DNA from: Alkalihalobacillus pseudalcaliphilus
Lineage (GTDB): Bacteria > Bacillota > Bacilli > Bacillales > Bacillaceae_D
Assembly: GCA_001038565.1 (NCBI GenBank)
Contig: LFJO01000005.1
Location: 731,461 to 795,460 of the forward strand
Reading direction: 5' to 3'
Length of the DNA: 64,000 bases
Part shown: positions 26,450 through 35,856 of the stretch, one piece after another
How positions within the stretch are numbered: position 1 is the first letter of the stretch
How the letters are laid out: every line of letters begins with the position of its first letter
Program-made: the position numbers and the translations under genes
Notes under the pieces: model-generated
What the model was told of the DNA's origin: nothing
Database searches by the model: none
The model's input: only the letters and a program-made list of their open reading frames with translations

Positions 26450-28297
26450 ATGTGTGGCATTACCGGATGGATTGATTGGAAAGTGGATATGAAAAAGGAA
26501 AAGGATCAAGTATTAAAAATGGCTACGACATTAAATCGTCGCGGTCCAGATGATTTAAATGTTTGGGTAAGTGACCATGTTGGTTTCGGTCATGCACGAC
26601 TTGTTGTTGTTGATCCAGAAGGTGGAAAACAACCTATGTGTCGTGTAGTTAATCATAAAGAATATACAATTGTTTATAACGGAGAGTTATACAATACTGA
26701 AGATATTCGAACTGAGTTGCTACGAGCAGGGCATACCTTTTTGGGGCACTCTGACACCGAGGTTTTATTAAAATCCTATATTGAATGGGGTTATCAATGT
26801 TTAGAGAAACTCAATGGTATTTTTGCATTTGCGATTTGGAATGAACAGGATCAAAGTTTGTTCATGGCACGTGATCGTTTAGGTGTGAAGCCTTTATTTT
26901 ATACGGTAGACCATGGTCGGTTACTTTTTGCGTCTGAACTAAAAGCGTTACTCGCTCATCGGGACGTTGATCCGATTGTTGAGCGCGATGGGTTAGCAGA
27001 AATTATTGGTTTAGGTCCTTCACGAACACCTGGACATGGAATATATAAAAATGTTAACGAATTAAGGCCAGCTCATATGCTTATTTATGATCGCAATGGA
27101 GCGAAAATAAGTAGATATTGGACATTAAAAGGGAAAGTCCATACAGAATCGACCGAAGAAACGGCAAATCATATTCAAGTATTATTAAAAGATATCGTTA
27201 AGAGGCAGCTTTTTGCTGATGTGCCAGTAGGCATGTTTTTATCAGGCGGTGTTGATTCGAGTGCTCTGACAGCACTCGCAGCCAAAATTTATGAAGAAGA
27301 GGGTAAGGGTTCTATTCGAAGTTACTCGATTGATTATGAAGAAAACGATAAATACTTTAAAGCGAGTGATTTCCAACCTAATTCGGATGCACCTTGGATT
27401 AAGTTAATATCAAAAGCATTAAAAACAGATCATTATAATGCGGTCATTGATATGGAAGAGCTGGCAGGATTGCTTGAAGAAGCTACCGAAGTTCGGGATT
27501 TACCAGGTATGGCAGATATCGACTCTTCTTTATTATGGTTTTGTAAGGAAATCAAAAATGATGTAACGGTAGGGTTGTCAGGCGAATGTGCGGATGAAAT
27601 TTTTGGTGGATATCCGTGGTTCCATCGTGAAGATTTATTCAATTTGGATTTTTTCCCTTGGATGAGAGCGATTGATGAACGTGAAGCTTTGTTAAATGAT
27701 ACGTGGAAAAAGAAATTAGACTTAAAAAATTACGTCTATCAAAGCTATAAAGCGACGATAAAGGAGACGCCAAAATTCCATAAAGATAATGAGATAGAGG
27801 CGAGAAGAAGGGAAATCTCCTATCTAAATATCATTTGGTTTATGACCAATTTATTAGATCGTAAAGACCGAATGAGTATGGGAGCAAGTCTTGAAGTTCG
27901 TGTTCCTTTCTCCGATCACCGCTTAGTTGAGTATGTTTGGAATATCCCGTGGGAAATGAAACAGCTTGATGGGAGAGAGAAGGGAATTTTAAGAAAAGCA
28001 CTTGAAGGAATTTTACCTAATGAAATTCTCTATCGTAAAAAAAGTCCGTACCCGAAAACACATCACCCTCTTTACACACAAATTGTCCAAACAAAAATAG
28101 AGAGAATTTTAAAGGAAAAAGATGGTCCGTTGTTTGAATTTATTAATAAAGATCGGTTAGCGGAGGTTGCTAAAACAGGTGGTTTACCTGCAGGAAAGCC
28201 ATATTTTGGTCAACTGATGGCAGGCCCGCAGCTACTGGCTCATTTTGTCCAAATGGATCATTGGTTGAAGAAATATCAGGTAAAGATTGAAGGGTAA
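26450..28297 (+). CDS. asnB: Asparagine synthase (glutamine-hydrolysing)
   Basis: 615 residues. Mature Cys2 (MCGITGW) is the glutaminase nucleophile; the glutaminase domain covers about 2-190 with RRGPDD and the synthetase domain follows, with the ATP pyrophosphatase loop SGGVDSS at 265-271. Length fits the AsnB/AsnO group (B. subtilis has AsnB, AsnO and AsnH, and I cannot say firmly which one this corresponds to). AAAGGGGCTG is a weak-to-fair ribosome binding site before ATG 26450. Monocistronic, with terminator at 28347. Confidence 0.92.
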   Translation: MCGITGWIDWKVDMKKEKDQVLKMATTLNRRGPDDLNVWVSDHVGFGHARLVVVDPEGGKQPMCRVVNHKEYTIVYNGELYNTEDIRTELLRAGHTFLGHSDTEVLLKSYIEWGYQCLEKLNGIFAFAIWNEQDQSLFMARDRLGVKPLFYTVDHGRLLFASELKALLAHRDVDPIVERDGLAEIIGLGPSRTPGHGIYKNVNELRPAHMLIYDRNGAKISRYWTLKGKVHTESTEETANHIQVLLKDIVKRQLFADVPVGMFLSGGVDSSALTALAAKIYEEEGKGSIRSYSIDYEENDKYFKASDFQPNSDAPWIKLISKALKTDHYNAVIDMEELAGLLEEATEVRDLPGMADIDSSLLWFCKEIKNDVTVGLSGECADEIFGGYPWFHREDLFNLDFFPWMRAIDEREALLNDTWKKKLDLKNYVYQSYKATIKETPKFHKDNEIEARRREISYLNIIWFMTNLLDRKDRMSMGASLEVRVPFSDHRLVEYVWNIPWEMKQLDGREKGILRKALEGILPNEILYRKKSPYPKTHHPLYTQIVQTKIERILKEKDGPLFEFINKDRLAEVAKTGGLPAGKPYFGQLMAGPQLLAHFVQMDHWLKKYQVKIEG

Positions 28298-28346
28298 GTG
28301 CCACTTACGAATAAGTAAAGGGGTTAAATCGCATCGATTAAAGCTA

Positions 28347-28378
28347 AAAACCGTTTCTTACAAGAGGCGGTTTTTTTG
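28347..28378 (+). terminator. Intrinsic terminator of asnB
   Basis: AAACCGTTTCT with AGAGGCGGTTT and seven T. The rest of 28298-28608 shows nothing else I can name. Confidence 0.85.
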
Positions 28379-28608
28379 CTATAATTTTTGATGTAAAGAA
28401 TATATTGGTGAATGGAGATTAGGCAATAAGTATCTCTATTGGATATTATCATGTTGATAATAGTATGATGGTTAATAGTAAGAGGTTTCGATTTCTAGAA
28501 GATGGAGAATGGCTTTATTTTTGAAAGGAAACGTAACGAGCTGGATATGAACTACTATAGGGAATATTAGTGACAGAAATCACTAAGGTGTAAAGTAGGA
28601 GGTAGATA

Positions 28609-29352
28609 ATGGAAAAACGTGTTGTCGTCGTGACAGGTGCTGGACAAGGTATCGGCTTGGCTATTGTAAAAATGTTTGCCAATCGTGGAGATCTTGTTTA
28701 TGCATTAGATATTAATAAGGTGAAGTTATATGAGGCTGTTGAACGTTTAAGAAAAGATCAACTTGAGGTTCGTGCGATTCCTTGTGATATTAGAAGTGAA
28801 GAAGACATTCAAATCGCTGTATCACAAATTAAACGTGAGACCTTACAAATTGATATTTTAATAAATAATGCCGGTGTCTCAAAGATGAAGTCATTATTTG
28901 AATTATCGTTAGATGAATGGAATGATGTTTTACATACTAATTTAACAAGTGTGTTCTTAATGTCTAAAGCCGTGGCAGCCTGTATGAAAGAAACACAAAC
29001 TGGAGGCTCAATTATTAATATTGCCTCTACTAGGGCTGCAATGTCCGAGCCAAATAGTGAAGCCTATGCAGCATCTAAAGGTGGTGTTGTTTCGATCACT
29101 CATGCTCTTGCAGCAAGCTTACAAAATGAGAGAATAACGGTCAATGCCATAAGCCCAGGCTGGATTTACTTTGGGAAAGAGAATGATTTAAGAGAGATAG
29201 ATCACGACCAACACTTTTCGAAAAGAGTTGGTGTAGGTGAGGATATTGCGAGCGCGTGCTTATTTCTAACAAATCCAGATAATAGCTTTATCAATGGCGA
29301 AAATATATCCATTGATGGCGGTATGACGAAAAAGATGATATACGAGCACTAA
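28609..29352 (+). CDS. Short-chain dehydrogenase/reductase
   Basis: 247 residues. TGAGQGIGLAI (glycine motif), LINNAGVS, and YAASKGG with the catalytic Tyr/Lys are all present, along with the classical C-terminal INGENISIDGG. This is the classical SDR sub-family that includes glucose 1-dehydrogenase and FabG-like enzymes; the substrate cannot be told. AGGAGGTAG precedes ATG 28609. Monocistronic. A repeat fragment follows. Confidence 0.85.
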   Translation: MEKRVVVVTGAGQGIGLAIVKMFANRGDLVYALDINKVKLYEAVERLRKDQLEVRAIPCDIRSEEDIQIAVSQIKRETLQIDILINNAGVSKMKSLFELSLDEWNDVLHTNLTSVFLMSKAVAACMKETQTGGSIINIASTRAAMSEPNSEAYAASKGGVVSITHALAASLQNERITVNAISPGWIYFGKENDLREIDHDQHFSKRVGVGEDIASACLFLTNPDNSFINGENISIDGGMTKKMIYEH

Positions 29353-29385
29353 CAGTGGAGCGTTAATTGCATATGGTGAGTAAAG

Positions 29386-29490
29386 TCACGAAAAGAGCCG
29401 AAGGGAATAAAGAACCTACTAACTTTAAGGCACGAACTATCGCCCCAAAGTAACTTTCATACCAAAGCCCGATTCACTCCGCCGCCAGCA
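29386..29490. repeat. Dispersed repeat B, partial copy
   Basis: CACGAAAAGAGCCGAAGG, then AACTTTAAGGCACGAACTATCGCCCCAAAGTAACTTTCATACC and AAGCCCGATTCACT match the ends of the B elements at 33590, 49838 and 61200. Only the junction part is present. Confidence 0.65.
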
Positions 29491-29499
29491 AACACAGAG

Positions 29500-29528
29500 A
29501 AAAGGACGAACACGGTTCGTCCTTTTCC
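29500..29528. terminator. Intrinsic terminator of the xpt-permease operon
   Basis: AAAGGACGAA and TTCGTCCTTT around a short loop, with T runs on both strands, eight bases from the permease stop codon. Confidence 0.85.
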
Positions 29529-29535
29529 TTATCCT

Positions 29536-31050
29536 TTATGCAGCATGCTTTTTAGGTTCAGCAATCCTTTGTTGTCCTTTTTTAGCGGCAAAATGTAGAT
29601 ATACAAAAAAGAGTGAAATGAGAAGATAACCAACCATAAAGTCAGGTGCTGCATTCCATGTTAGTGATGGAGCGTGCATAAGGCCAATAAAAGATAAGCC
29701 CGCACCAATCAATGAAAAGACACTTGCTTTTATAAAGTCTTTATCAATTATGCATACAGTAATAGCACCAATAATAATCGCTGTAAACATAGCACCTTGT
29801 CCTAGAGGAACAATTCCTTCAGAAATACCAGCGACAACTTCTGGAGCCGCGTTGTTAAAACGAGTCATCATATAGTTTCCTAAATAAGGTAACATAGCTA
29901 ATGCGACAGCTGGATAATATTTTTTCTCATTAGAAGAGAAACTTGTTGCAACCATTGAAATACCGACAAAAACAAGGATAGGAGCAATCGCAGCCATCGG
30001 AATTAAGGCTGATAATACAGCAATCGCACCTGTCAAGGCTAAAACCGCAAACACAGCGGCATTTAAAATACTATAACCTCGACCAGCACCCATCTTTTTT
30101 GAACCGACTGTAGCAATATAGACAGTTGTTGGGAATAAACCACCAAAGAACGCACCGATTACTGTCCCCATACCGTCAACAGCTTGACATTCACGAACAT
30201 CGTAAGAATCTCCCTCAGCAGACATCGCATCAACATTATTCATTGTTTCTACAGCGTTGTATAAAGAAATAGGAATAAGAACAGCGAACAATCCAACTAA
30301 AGCTCCGAATAAATATTGATAGCCTTCAAAAAATGAGAGGGTTGGAAGGAACGGATAAAATCCAATAAACTCAAACGCATTGGTGAAATCAGTGAAAGAT
30401 TGATAGCCAAATGCAAAAGCTAAAATGGTTCCGATAATGATAGCAAAAAGTGACGTTGGAATTTTAAATGGCATGACCACTTTCCCAATGATACCAACTA
30501 CGATAATAGCTAAAGCGACAATTCCTACAACAGGTGTTGCAAATGTGTGGAAAAGCATCTCTCCAGCTACAAATGTTAAGGCAACCCCAGCTAACGCACC
30601 GAGTAAAGCAGCACGAGGTAAATTTTGACGAACCCAGTTTCCTGTAAATGAAACTAATACCTCAATTAAACCACTAATCAATGCAGCAGCGACACCGATT
30701 TTCCAAGCTAATTCATGATCACCTGTTAAAGCAAGGGCTGGTCCTAAAATTCCAAATAAGAACACAAACATTACAGGTGTGCTAATTCCATAAGAAAGTG
30801 CTGTAACATCTGTTCGATTTTCTTTTTTAGCAAGTCGGTTAGCCGTATAAGCATAATATAAATTACCGGCAATGACCGCTACAGCAGCACCTGGTATTAC
30901 TTTTCCGAAAACGATACTAGCAGGAAACCCCATTCCTAACATCGTTACGGCAATTAACACAAAGTTGGCTAGATTGTTTTGTAATAAGGCAAAAAAGGCA
31001 TCTGTATCCTCTTTTTTGTACCAAGGATAAACGATACTTTTAGCTGACAT
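29536..31050 (-). CDS. NCS2 family purine permease (xanthine/guanine type)
   Basis: 504 residues, about 12-14 membrane helices. The NCS2 signature is seen as the half-helix with the conserved Glu/Asp motif (ISLYNAVETMNNVDAMSAEGDSYDVRECQAVDGMGT, then GAFFGGLFPTTVYIATVG). The length is longer than PbuX (438 residues) and fits the COG2252/AzgA-like branch more than the UraA branch. It is the second gene after xpt, sharing the guanine riboswitch, so guanine, hypoxanthine or xanthine uptake is likely. AAGAAGGGAA precedes ATG 31050. Confidence 0.85.
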   Translation of the reverse strand: MSAKSIVYPWYKKEDTDAFFALLQNNLANFVLIAVTMLGMGFPASIVFGKVIPGAAVAVIAGNLYYAYTANRLAKKENRTDVTALSYGISTPVMFVFLFGILGPALALTGDHELAWKIGVAAALISGLIEVLVSFTGNWVRQNLPRAALLGALAGVALTFVAGEMLFHTFATPVVGIVALAIIVVGIIGKVVMPFKIPTSLFAIIIGTILAFAFGYQSFTDFTNAFEFIGFYPFLPTLSFFEGYQYLFGALVGLFAVLIPISLYNAVETMNNVDAMSAEGDSYDVRECQAVDGMGTVIGAFFGGLFPTTVYIATVGSKKMGAGRGYSILNAAVFAVLALTGAIAVLSALIPMAAIAPILVFVGISMVATSFSSNEKKYYPAVALAMLPYLGNYMMTRFNNAAPEVVAGISEGIVPLGQGAMFTAIIIGAITVCIIDKDFIKASVFSLIGAGLSFIGLMHAPSLTWNAAPDFMVGYLLISLFFVYLHFAAKKGQQRIAEPKKHAA

Positions 31051-31095
31051 TTAATTCCCTTCTTTCTCTTTTGCGCACAAAAGGCCACACGGATT

Positions 31096-31701
<606 letters not shown>

Positions 31702-31717
31702 TTAGTAAAAAAATAAA

Positions 31718-31758
31718 AAAGTCACTTACCCACGCTATGCGTGAATAAGTGACGAAAT
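31718..31758 (-). terminator. Riboswitch terminator of xpt
   Basis: GTCACTTATTCACGC pairs with GCGTGGGTAAGTGAC on the minus strand, followed by a T run. Expression platform of the guanine riboswitch. Confidence 0.9.
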
Positions 31759-31794
31759 AAACACATGATCATCAATGTGTACGTGTCATTATTC

Positions 31795-31863
31795 ACTCAT
31801 AGTCAAACTATTTACGGTAGTTTGGTAGAAACTTGCAAGCCATATCCTCGCTATTATATGAGT
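31795..31863 (-). ncRNA. Guanine-sensing purine riboswitch
   Basis: The aptamer on the minus strand begins ACTCATATAATAGCGAGGA, continues with TATGGCTTGC and AAGTTTCTACC, and ends GACTATGAGT. The base at the purine-pairing position is C (GACTATG), which means guanine rather than adenine specificity. It controls xpt and the permease. Confidence 0.95.
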
Positions 31864-32040
31864 TATTTTCGATAAACTATATTCGTTAGTATAGAGCAAA
31901 TGCTGTGTCAAGAAAAGCCTTTTTTGCATCTAATGAAATAAAAACATTAATCTAAATATTTTCACATTTCAAGAATGGGAGAATTGAATAAGTCATAAAA
32001 TGAAGTAAGGCTTGTCTATTAAATAACTGAGGTGATTTTT

Positions 32041-32316
32041 ATGGAGACGATTTTAATTTTTGCGACGATCCTAAGTCCTGTTATATTAGCACTAGTACAA
32101 TTAGTGAAAAGAACAGTATCTATTCCGAAAAACTATATTCCCTTACTTTCTTTTGTCGTTGGTTTAGCTGTTGGTGGAGTCGCATATCCTTTTACAGATT
32201 TAGACCTAGCCTTAAGGCTTTGGGCAGGAGGAATTGCAGGTTTATCAGCAACGGGCTTATTTGAAATTGGAAATGATCGGAAAGGCTTTACGAAAAATAA
32301 GGTGAACGAAGAGTAG
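32041..32316 (+). CDS. Lone A118-type holin family protein
   Basis: 91 residues with two membrane helices (about 3-22 and 33-52), a third weak hydrophobic stretch (WAGGIAGLSATGLFE), and a charged tail. The motif WAGG.AG...TGLFE matches holins of the Listeria phage A118 type. The start is ATG 32041 after GAGGTG; the GTG at 32032 is inside the ribosome binding site. No endolysin or phage gene is near, so this is either a phage relic or a host-recruited gene. Confidence 0.75.
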   Translation: METILIFATILSPVILALVQLVKRTVSIPKNYIPLLSFVVGLAVGGVAYPFTDLDLALRLWAGGIAGLSATGLFEIGNDRKGFTKNKVNEE

Positions 32317-32383
32317 TTCTTTTTTAGTGGAGCAATGGAATTTGTTTTTAAATGTTTCATTGCTTTCAAATAATTATGTAATA

Positions 32384-32405
32384 AGAGCCCTACCGTGATA
32401 GGGCC
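32384..32405 (-). terminator. Terminator of the YjcZ-like micropeptide
   Basis: GGCCCTATC and GGTAGGGC form a short strong stem after the micropeptide on the minus strand; the U tract (TCTTATT) is only fair. Confidence 0.6.
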
Positions 32406-32424
32406 GGTTCATTCGTCTATTTCA

Positions 32425-32517
32425 TTAGCAAATGTAAGCAGAGCCTACAATAACTAGAAGAATGAATAATACTACGATGAAAGTAAAACCAAATCCGCCT
32501 TCAAAACCGTAACCCAT
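32425..32517 (-). CDS. YjcZ/SscA-like small membrane protein
   Basis: 30 residues: a Gly-Phe rich start (MGYGFEGGFGFT), one membrane helix (FIVVLFILLVIVGSAYI) and a final Cys. This is the layout of the YjcZ family micropeptides that are common in spores of Bacillus. AAAGGAG lies eight bases before ATG 32517. Shorter than gene-finder limits. Family call is based on composition and layout. Confidence 0.8.
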   Translation of the reverse strand: MGYGFEGGFGFTFIVVLFILLVIVGSAYIC

Positions 32518-32714
32518 CTCCCCAGCTCCTTTCTAAACTCTTCCCTACAGTGTATGGTCATTCATGGAATTGGTTTGGGCTTTTCGCCCATTTTCCATAA
32601 AATAAAATGTTTTAGATAAATCCTCTCGTGGAAAAGTATCATATATAGAAATAATGCTAAACTTGTATATACATGATACAATGAAATTTGAAAATGACGA
32701 TTGAGGTGTTTATG

Positions 32715-33233
32715 ATGTTAAAGAAATTATTTGGATTAGATAAAAAGAACAAACAGGAAGTAACAAATGAAGTAAGCTCAGTACAAGTGATGTCGCCATT
32801 AACGGGGAGTTTTGTACAAATTAGTGAGGTTCCAGACCCAACCTTTTCTGAGAAAATGATGGGTGATGGTGTGGCGATTCGCCCTGATAATGGACAAGTT
32901 GTTTCTCCTATTGATGGTGAAATTATTCAGTTGTTCCCAACAAAACATGCGATTGGCATAAAAAGCAAAAATGGAGCCGAGGTTCTAATCCATATTGGTT
33001 TAGAAACCGTTAAAATGAATGGAGAGGGTTTTGTGGCTCATGTCAAAGAAGGTGACCAAGTTAAAGTTGGCGATCCACTAATTGATTTTGATCTAGAGCT
33101 AGTGAAGCAAAAAGCCAATAGTACAATTACACCAATGGTTATTACCAATCAAGATGATTTAAAAGAAGTAAAAGTCTTATCCGCTGAGCATGTAGAAGCA
33201 GGGGCAACACCCGTCATTGATATTCAAGCCTAA
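32715..33233 (+). CDS. Free-standing PTS EIIA-Glc (Crr-like) protein
   Basis: 172 residues starting MLKKLFGLDKKN, then one PTS_EIIA_1 domain with VMSPLTGSFVQISEVPD at its front, IHIGLETVKMNGEGF around the phosphorylated histidine, and the glycine-rich VKVGDPLIDFDLE. It accepts phosphate from HPr and may pass it to EIICB partners encoded elsewhere. B. subtilis has such a free EIIA (YpqE). GAGGTG precedes ATG 32715 by six bases. Monocistronic with terminator at 33243. No EIIB or EIIC lies nearby. Confidence 0.88.
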   Translation: MLKKLFGLDKKNKQEVTNEVSSVQVMSPLTGSFVQISEVPDPTFSEKMMGDGVAIRPDNGQVVSPIDGEIIQLFPTKHAIGIKSKNGAEVLIHIGLETVKMNGEGFVAHVKEGDQVKVGDPLIDFDLELVKQKANSTITPMVITNQDDLKEVKVLSAEHVEAGATPVIDIQA

Positions 33234-33242
33234 CAAATAAAC

Positions 33243-33282
33243 AGTAGTGGAAAGCCTTTGTGCTATCCACTACTTTTTTTAT
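33243..33282 (+). terminator. Intrinsic terminator of EIIA gene
   Basis: AGTAGTGGA and TCCACTACT with seven T. Confidence 0.9.
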
Positions 33283-33349
33283 GAAAAAAATGGTGACTAA
33301 AAGGATAAGAATTAACTCTCTTTTTCTCAATGCCGTTCCAATGTTCTAA

Positions 33350-33578
33350 CTGAACAAAGAGGGGGTTAATCTGAAGATACGGATAAAGAACGAGTAAGTA
33401 TCTGCACATAGAGGAGTTTAATGTGTAGATACAGAGAAGAAACGAACGCGTAACTGAACAAAGAGGCAGTTAATCTGAAGATACTGAGGCCAAATCATGG
33501 AGTAACTGCACAAAGAGGTGTTTAACGTGAAGATGCAGAAGCCAAACCTTGGAGTATCTGCACGAAAAGGTGCGAAGA
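33350..33578. repeat. 52-bp hairpin array, worn copy
   Basis: Four diverged units begin at 33371, 33423, 33475 and 33527, each exactly 52 bases apart, with the tail of a fifth before them. Each has the arms GTGAAGATAC-like and GTATCTGCAC-like around about 17 bases, as in the array at 60477. Units have many substitutions, but the period is unchanged. Confidence 0.85.
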
Positions 33579-33584
33579 GATTAA

Positions 33585-33853
33585 AGAACCAGTTAACTAC
33601 GAGGCACATCCCATCGTCCCTAGGTAACTTTCATATAAAACCCATATGGTGAAGCCCGATTCACTTCGCCAACAACAAAGATGAAAGTAGTGGCGACTGT
33701 TTAAACTGTTGGCACGTTTACAACTCAATCACCATCAGGAGTCGGCCTGATTAAACAGGGAGCACGGTCCTACTAAGGTTATTTATCGCGAGAAGGATAA
33801 CGAGCTAACTTCACGGTACAAACTATCGACCCTAAGTAACTTTCATATAAAAA
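33585..33853. repeat. Dispersed repeat B, copy at 33.6 kb
   Basis: Shares with 49838-50064 and 61200-61437 the order: AAAACCCATATGG hairpin (GGTGAAGC/CTTCGCC), ACAAAGATGAAAGTAGTGGCGAC, CGTTTACAACTC, CACCATCAGGAGTCG, then TATCGCGAGA and the end CTAACTTCA...TAACTTTCATATAAAA. The end sequence is also seen at the beginning (33585-33640), so the element is bounded by imperfect direct repeats. Confidence 0.75.
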
Positions 33854-34027
33854 ATACTAGAAATGAACTTATTTAAACCTGTATAGAAAGAAGCGAACTC
33901 CCTTACAATATAGACAAAAATAATAGCAAAAAATTACATAAAAAAACGGTAGTCAAATAAGTGCATATTTAGTACTCTTGAGAGAGTTTGAACGGTAAGT
34001 TCTCAATAGAAAGGTGGCTTTATTTTT

Positions 34028-34585
34028 ATGGTTAGTGCATTAATTATTTTCGCAACTCAACTTTTATACGTTCCAATTTTAACTGTGAGAACGATTATGA
34101 TGGTTAAAGGCATGAAGGAACGTGCTGCAGCAGTCGGGGTACTAGAAGGTGCTGTTTATGTTGTCGCGTTAGGACTAGTTTTTGCTGATTTATCCAATTA
34201 CCTTAATATGATTGCTTATGCATTAGGGTTTGGGGTCGGCTTATATATAGGAGCCATTATTGAAGAAAGGCTTGCCATCGGTTATGTCACAATTGAAGTT
34301 AATATCATGAATCGAAACGACGATCTTATTCATCGGTTACGTGAAGTTGGATTTAGTGTATCCGTATCCGAATTAGAGGGTATGAATTCTGTCCGAGTCT
34401 TACTTGCATGTACAGCAAGAAGGGATCGTGAGAAAGAGTTTATTCGTATTGTTAGTGAGTATGAGCCTAGTGCTTTTATCGTCTCATTTGAACCAAGAAG
34501 CTTTAAAGGTGGTTATATTACTAAGGCGATGAAAACACGTCGAGAAAAATTCTTGAAAAAGACAAAGCAATCACAAGAAAATTAG
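34028..34585 (+). CDS. yebE: YebE/UPF0316 family membrane protein (DUF2179)
   Basis: 185 residues: three membrane helices in the first 80 residues ([18 protein letters not shown]...; [27 protein letters not shown]) and a soluble C-terminal DUF2179 domain containing [15 protein letters not shown]. The family is conserved in Bacillus without a known function. AAAGGTGG is 11 bases before ATG 34028, slightly far. Monocistronic. Confidence 0.85.
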   Translation: MVSALIIFATQLLYVPILTVRTIMMVKGMKERAAAVGVLEGAVYVVALGLVFADLSNYLNMIAYALGFGVGLYIGAIIEERLAIGYVTIEVNIMNRNDDLIHRLREVGFSVSVSELEGMNSVRVLLACTARRDREKEFIRIVSEYEPSAFIVSFEPRSFKGGYITKAMKTRREKFLKKTKQSQEN

Positions 34586-34634
34586 AAGCAAGTCCATATA
34601 TGATACATCCAAAGTTTTCATGTAAAATTTTATA

Positions 34635-34694
34635 AACATTATAATGTTATATTTACATCTGCTACTAACTGTGCTAACTTAACATTATAATGTT
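34635..34694 (+). promoter_or_regulatory. Pair of palindromic operators before the amino-sugar-acid cluster
   Basis: The perfect 14-base palindrome AACATTATAATGTT occurs at 34635-34648 and 34681-34694, each followed by ATATTTA, centres 46 bases apart. Each palindrome contains TATAAT, so the second could cover a -10 box. They lie 40-100 bases upstream of the amidohydrolase gene and are probably the sites of the GntR/UTRA regulator encoded at 38680. Confidence 0.75.
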
Positions 34695-34734
34695 ATATTT
34701 ATGTTGTGACCGTGGAGAGAAGAGGGTGTGAGAG

Positions 34735-35856
34735 ATGGAGAGGCGTTTCGTTCTACAAGAAGTTCAGAGAATAGATGGAACATATTTAGATATTGTTATT
34801 GAAGGAGAAAGAATCGTTGAATTAGCTGAAGCCGGGACGGCACAAGGAGAAATTATACCATGCCAAGGAATGTATATATCAAGTGGTTGGATTGATATGC
34901 ATGTCCATGCCTTTTCAAAGTTTGATCCATACGGAGATCTAGCTGATGAAATTGGATACAAACAAGGCGTGACAACAATTGTGGATGCAGGAAGTTGTGG
35001 GGCGGATCATTTTGATGAGTTTGTTGTTCAAATGAATCAAGCAAAAACGAATGTACTGGCATTTCTAAATATCTCACAAATTGGCTTGAGTCGAAAAGAT
35101 GAACTGTCCAATTTACTCTGGATTAATCGTGAAAAAGCAAAGCTGACTATTCTTGAGAATCCAGATTTGATCGTAGGACTTAAAGCACGAATAAGTCAAA
35201 GTGTCGTGTGTGAAAATGGAATCGCCCCTTTATTATTGGCGAAAGAGATGGCTAGAGAAAATGAATTGAAATTAATGGTTCATATTGGCTCTGGGCCACC
35301 AAATATTGAAGAGATTATTGTTAATTTGGATACTAATGATATTTTAACTCATTTTTTAAATGGAAAAGAAAATAATTTATTTAATCACAATGGTAAGCCT
35401 TTACAGGTTTTGACTGACGCAGTTAAAAGAGGCGTCCATTTAGACGTAGGGCATGGTGGTGCCAGCTTTTCTTTTGAAATAGCTGAATATGCCAAATGCG
35501 AAGGAATCCATTTTAACACAATTAGTTCTGATATTTATAAAACAAATAGGTTAAATGGTCCTGTTTTTAGTTTAGCAAAAGTAATGTCGAAGTTTCTAGC
35601 GATTGGGTACTCTTTAGAAGAGGTAATTAATGGCGTAACAAAACAGCCGGCCGATTGGCTTAAAAAGCCAGAGTTAGGAAGAATTCAAGTGGGAGATATC
35701 GCTCATTTAACCTTATTTTCTGTGGAGAATCACTTAGTGGATTTAGAGGATTCTCACGGTAAAACGAGGATTGGAACACAGGAAATTGTTGCAAAGGGAG
35801 TCGTGATTCATGGAGAATACTATTCATGCGAAGTACGGACTAAAGCGAGTCATTAA
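34735..35856 (+). CDS. Amidohydrolase/deacetylase family metallohydrolase (EF_0837 type)
   Basis: 373 residues of the dihydroorotase-like amidohydrolase fold. Metal ligands appear as HVH (DMHVHAF, about 57-59), a Lys that may be carboxylated (GLKARIS), His in MVHIGS, His in ILTHFLNG, and Asp in SSDIYKTN. Members of this group sit in clusters with SelA-like PLP enzymes and KDPG-type aldolases, and may remove an acyl group from an amino-sugar acid; this activity is inferred. AGAGGGTG precedes ATG 34735. The next gene starts within its last 47 bases. Confidence 0.85.
   Translation: MERRFVLQEVQRIDGTYLDIVIEGERIVELAEAGTAQGEIIPCQGMYISSGWIDMHVHAFSKFDPYGDLADEIGYKQGVTTIVDAGSCGADHFDEFVVQMNQAKTNVLAFLNISQIGLSRKDELSNLLWINREKAKLTILENPDLIVGLKARISQSVVCENGIAPLLLAKEMARENELKLMVHIGSGPPNIEEIIVNLDTNDILTHFLNGKENNLFNHNGKPLQVLTDAVKRGVHLDVGHGGASFSFEIAEYAKCEGIHFNTISSDIYKTNRLNGPVFSLAKVMSKFLAIGYSLEEVINGVTKQPADWLKKPELGRIQVGDIAHLTLFSVENHLVDLEDSHGKTRIGTQEIVAKGVVIHGEYYSCEVRTKASH

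Noticed and set aside
31795..31863. Adenine riboswitch
   Set aside because: The discriminating base is C (GACTATG), as in the guanine class, and xpt follows.
32715..33233. EIIA as part of the amino-sugar-acid cluster
   Set aside because: It has its own terminator and is separated from the cluster by a repeat block and yebE, so linkage is not supported.
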